DNA of 6,417 nucleotides from Chloroflexota bacterium. Lineage in GTDB: Bacteria; Chloroflexota; UBA6077; JACQUR01. The notes beneath the pieces were generated by a model. That model saw only the letters and a program-made list of their open reading frames with translations, had not been told where the DNA came from and did not search any database. Both the position numbers and the translations under genes were made by a program. Shown here piece by piece: positions 4,917 through 6,417 of the stretch; the first letter of the stretch is position 1; each line of letters opens with the position of its first letter. The stretch is taken from NCBI GenBank assembly GCA_016210245.1, contig JACQUR010000136.1, forward strand, positions 1-6,417, given 5' to 3'.

Positions 4917-6221
4917 ATGTCCGCAGGCAAGGTGGGAGAGCGGGAGCCGGGGCTGGCCATCCCGGGCTTGATCAAGCGCAATACCGTGCTCCTGGCGCTC
5001 TCCCAGGCATTCACGGGCGCAGGGATGCACATGGCCTACGCCCTGGGCCCCTTGATGGTCGTGGCCCTGACCACGTCGGCAGCCCTGTCGGGCCTGTCGG
5101 TCAGTCTCATGGGCTTCAGCCGCTTCCTGGTCTCCTACCCTGTGGGCAGGATCATGGACACGTACGGCCGCAAGCCCGCCCTGCAGATGGGGCTGGCGCT
5201 GGGCCTGGTCGGGGCCATCGTGGTCGGGCTAGCCATGGTCGGCGCGTCCTTCCTCGCCTTCGTGATTGGGCTGCTCGTGTTCGGGATGGGGATGAACACG
5301 TCCATGCAGTTGCGGGTGGCCGCAGCCGACATGTACCCGCCCAGCCGACGGGCCGAAGGGCTGGGCTACGTGCTCACCGGCGCGGTGGTGGGGACGTTCG
5401 GCGGCCCGGTCATCGTCGCCACGGCCCAGGTCGCCTCCTCCTTGCTCGGGCTCGATCCGCTGGGCGTGCCCTGGCTGTTCCTACCCGTCGTCATCGTGCC
5501 CGGCATCGCCTGCGTCGCGCTGGTGCGCCCGGACCCGAAGGAGATCGCCTCCCACCTGGACCGCTACTACCCGGGCTGCCAGCCCGAGCCCCGGGCGGCG
5601 AGAGCGGGCGCGGGGCGGGTGAGCGTGGGCGCCCTGCTCCGCCACTACCCCACCCGCGTGGCCTTCGTCACCAACTTCGCCGGGTTCGGGGCCATGTCCA
5701 GCGCGATGGTGGTCACCTCCCTCGCGCTCGCCCACCACGGGCACAGCCTGCCCGCGATCTCGCTCGCCCAGTCGCTCCACAGCAGCGGCATGTTCGCCTT
5801 CTCCCTGCCGCTGGGCCGGCTGGCCGACCGACTGGGCCGGCGTGCCATCCTGATGCCCGGGATCGCCGTCGAGGCCGCCGGCGCGCTGCTGGTGGTGCTG
5901 ACCTCCGACTACTGGCTGGTGACCCTGGGGACGTTCCTGGTGGGCTTCGGCTGGTCTGGCATCAACGTGACCACCACGGCGCTGCTGGCCGACGCCACCC
6001 GTCCGCTGCAGCGGGGCCAGGCCGTTGGCATCAACGACAGCCTGGCGGCCGCGGCCAGCATCCTCTTCCCGCTGCTGGTCGGGCCGATGGGCGAGCTATT
6101 CGGCCTGGCCTCCACCGGTCTGCTGAGCGTGGCCCTGATGGCGGTGCCCCTGCTGATGCTGCTGACGCAGGGCGACCCCAGCCCCGAGAAGCACGGGCTG
6201 CTGCCGGTGCCGGCCGAGTAG
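4917..6221 (+). CDS. Major facilitator superfamily (MFS) transporter
   Basis: A 434-residue inner-membrane protein with about 12 hydrophobic segments arranged as two similar halves. Each half carries the MFS motif A in the loop between its second and third helices: GRIMDTYGRKP (77-87) in the first half and GRLADRLGRR (300-309) in the second. A hydrophilic loop at roughly 203-240 (RPDPKEI...RAARAG) separates the halves. Such carriers exchange small solutes by proton coupling or facilitated diffusion; the substrate cannot be predicted, and multidrug or metabolite efflux are only guesses. I chose the ATG at 4917 because GGGGAGGA (4906-4913) ends 3 nt upstream. A GTG at 4794 would extend the frame by 41 residues of non-family sequence across both promoter candidates, and is unlikely. 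It diverges from nrdR and is followed 10 nt later by a palindromic repeat. Confidence 0.92.
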   Translation: MSAGKVGEREPGLAIPGLIKRNTVLLALSQAFTGAGMHMAYALGPLMVVALTTSAALSGLSVSLMGFSRFLVSYPVGRIMDTYGRKPALQMGLALGLVGAIVVGLAMVGASFLAFVIGLLVFGMGMNTSMQLRVAAADMYPPSRRAEGLGYVLTGAVVGTFGGPVIVATAQVASSLLGLDPLGVPWLFLPVVIVPGIACVALVRPDPKEIASHLDRYYPGCQPEPRAARAGAGRVSVGALLRHYPTRVAFVTNFAGFGAMSSAMVVTSLALAHHGHSLPAISLAQSLHSSGMFAFSLPLGRLADRLGRRAILMPGIAVEAAGALLVVLTSDYWLVTLGTFLVGFGWSGINVTTTALLADATRPLQRGQAVGINDSLAAAASILFPLLVGPMGELFGLASTGLLSVALMAVPLLMLLTQGDPSPEKHGLLPVPAE

Positions 6222-6230
6222 AGGGGCCGG

Positions 6231-6315
6231 GGGGTTCTTCGGCAAGCTCAGGGTGAGCCGACCGGCTCAGGATGAGCGGCGGTCGCCGCTCATCCTGAGC
6301 CGGTCGAAGAACTCC
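6231..6315. repeat. REP/MITE-like palindromic element with a 23-bp stem
   Basis: Perfect 23-bp arms at 6259-6281 and 6284-6306 face each other across 2 nt, which would open to a small loop. A third related copy, CAAGCTCAGGGTGAGC (6243-6258), lies outside the stem on the left. Outer inverted ends match at 10 of 11 bases (6231-6241 GGGGTTCTTCG against 6305-6315). The motif TTCTTCG...CTCAGG(A/G)TGAGC resembles interspersed repeats I know from several bacterial groups, including Chloroflexota. Placed 10 nt after the transporter stop, it could protect or end the mRNA, although no U-run follows. Confidence 0.88.
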
Positions 6316-6340
6316 GCGTCGGGTCTGACCAGTTGTTGTG

Positions 6341-6417
6341 CTGGTTGTGGAGGCGTAGGGGGCGACGGCTCGGTCGCCCCGCTGGTTGTGGAGGCGTAGG
6401 GGGCGACGGCTCGGTCG
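6341..6417. repeat. 41-bp tandem repeat with an internal hairpin, cut by the window end
   Basis: The unit begins CTGGTTGTGGAGGCGTAGGG at 6341 and starts again at 6382, a period of exactly 41 bp. The second copy is identical over its 36 visible bases. Each unit contains a perfect 8-bp inverted repeat, GGGGCGAC (6359-6366) and GTCGCCCC (6373-6380), around the loop GGCTCG. There is no unique spacer between copies, so it is not a CRISPR array. The number of copies beyond the edge is unknown. Confidence 0.9.

Noticed and set aside
6341..6417. The end repeat as the start of a CRISPR array
   Set aside because: The copies abut with no unique spacers and contain a GC-rich hairpin; no cas gene is present.

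Overview
The window reads as chromosomal DNA from a high-GC bacterium, most likely a member of the Chloroflexota. The inference rests on the DUF2085 membrane protein subtype, the NHLP-clan small protein with an LDxR-type tail, a bifunctional-looking dCTP deaminase, and abundant short hairpin repeats of the GTAGGGG and TTCTTCG...CTCAGGATGAGC kinds. I could run no database search, so the phylum is a moderate-confidence inference. No rRNA, tRNA, CRISPR array, transposase, phage gene or defence system is visible.

Layout. Bases 1-163 are non-coding: a 29-base C homopolymer, then two hairpins, each followed by a copy of the same core about 70 bp apart. A DUF2085 membrane protein (minus, 164-862) and a HAD-IIA phosphatase (plus, 870-1673) are divergent, with only 7 bp between start codons. 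Next come a 74-residue NHLP-clan protein (minus, 1748-1972) with a strong ribosome binding site and a good sigma70-like promoter, and about 460 bp with no convincing gene (1973-2432).

The centre is a minus-strand run in transcription order: nrdR (4768-4316), a free-standing archaeal-type threonyl-tRNA synthetase editing domain (4312-3869), dcd (3872-3288) and a CPBP intramembrane protease (3251-2433). The first three are tightly packed (3-nt gap, then a 4-nt GTGA overlap) and almost certainly one operon. A GAC-rich imperfect inverted repeat (3166-3283) separates dcd from the protease and encodes the protease's apparent N-terminus. nrdR and dcd share a theme, deoxynucleotide supply: NrdR senses ATP/dATP and represses ribonucleotide reductase, while Dcd feeds dTTP synthesis and limits dUTP. 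The editing-domain protein is the odd partner and the most interesting gene here, because the lysine important for catalysis in the archaeal homologue appears to be phenylalanine.

A major facilitator transporter (plus, 4917-6221) diverges from nrdR. The 148-bp gap holds back-to-back promoter candidates; the nrdR one would give an almost leaderless mRNA, matching the lack of a Shine-Dalgarno sequence there. The window ends in a 23-bp-stem palindromic repeat (6231-6315) and a 41-bp tandem repeat (6341 to the edge), each unit of which has its own hairpin.
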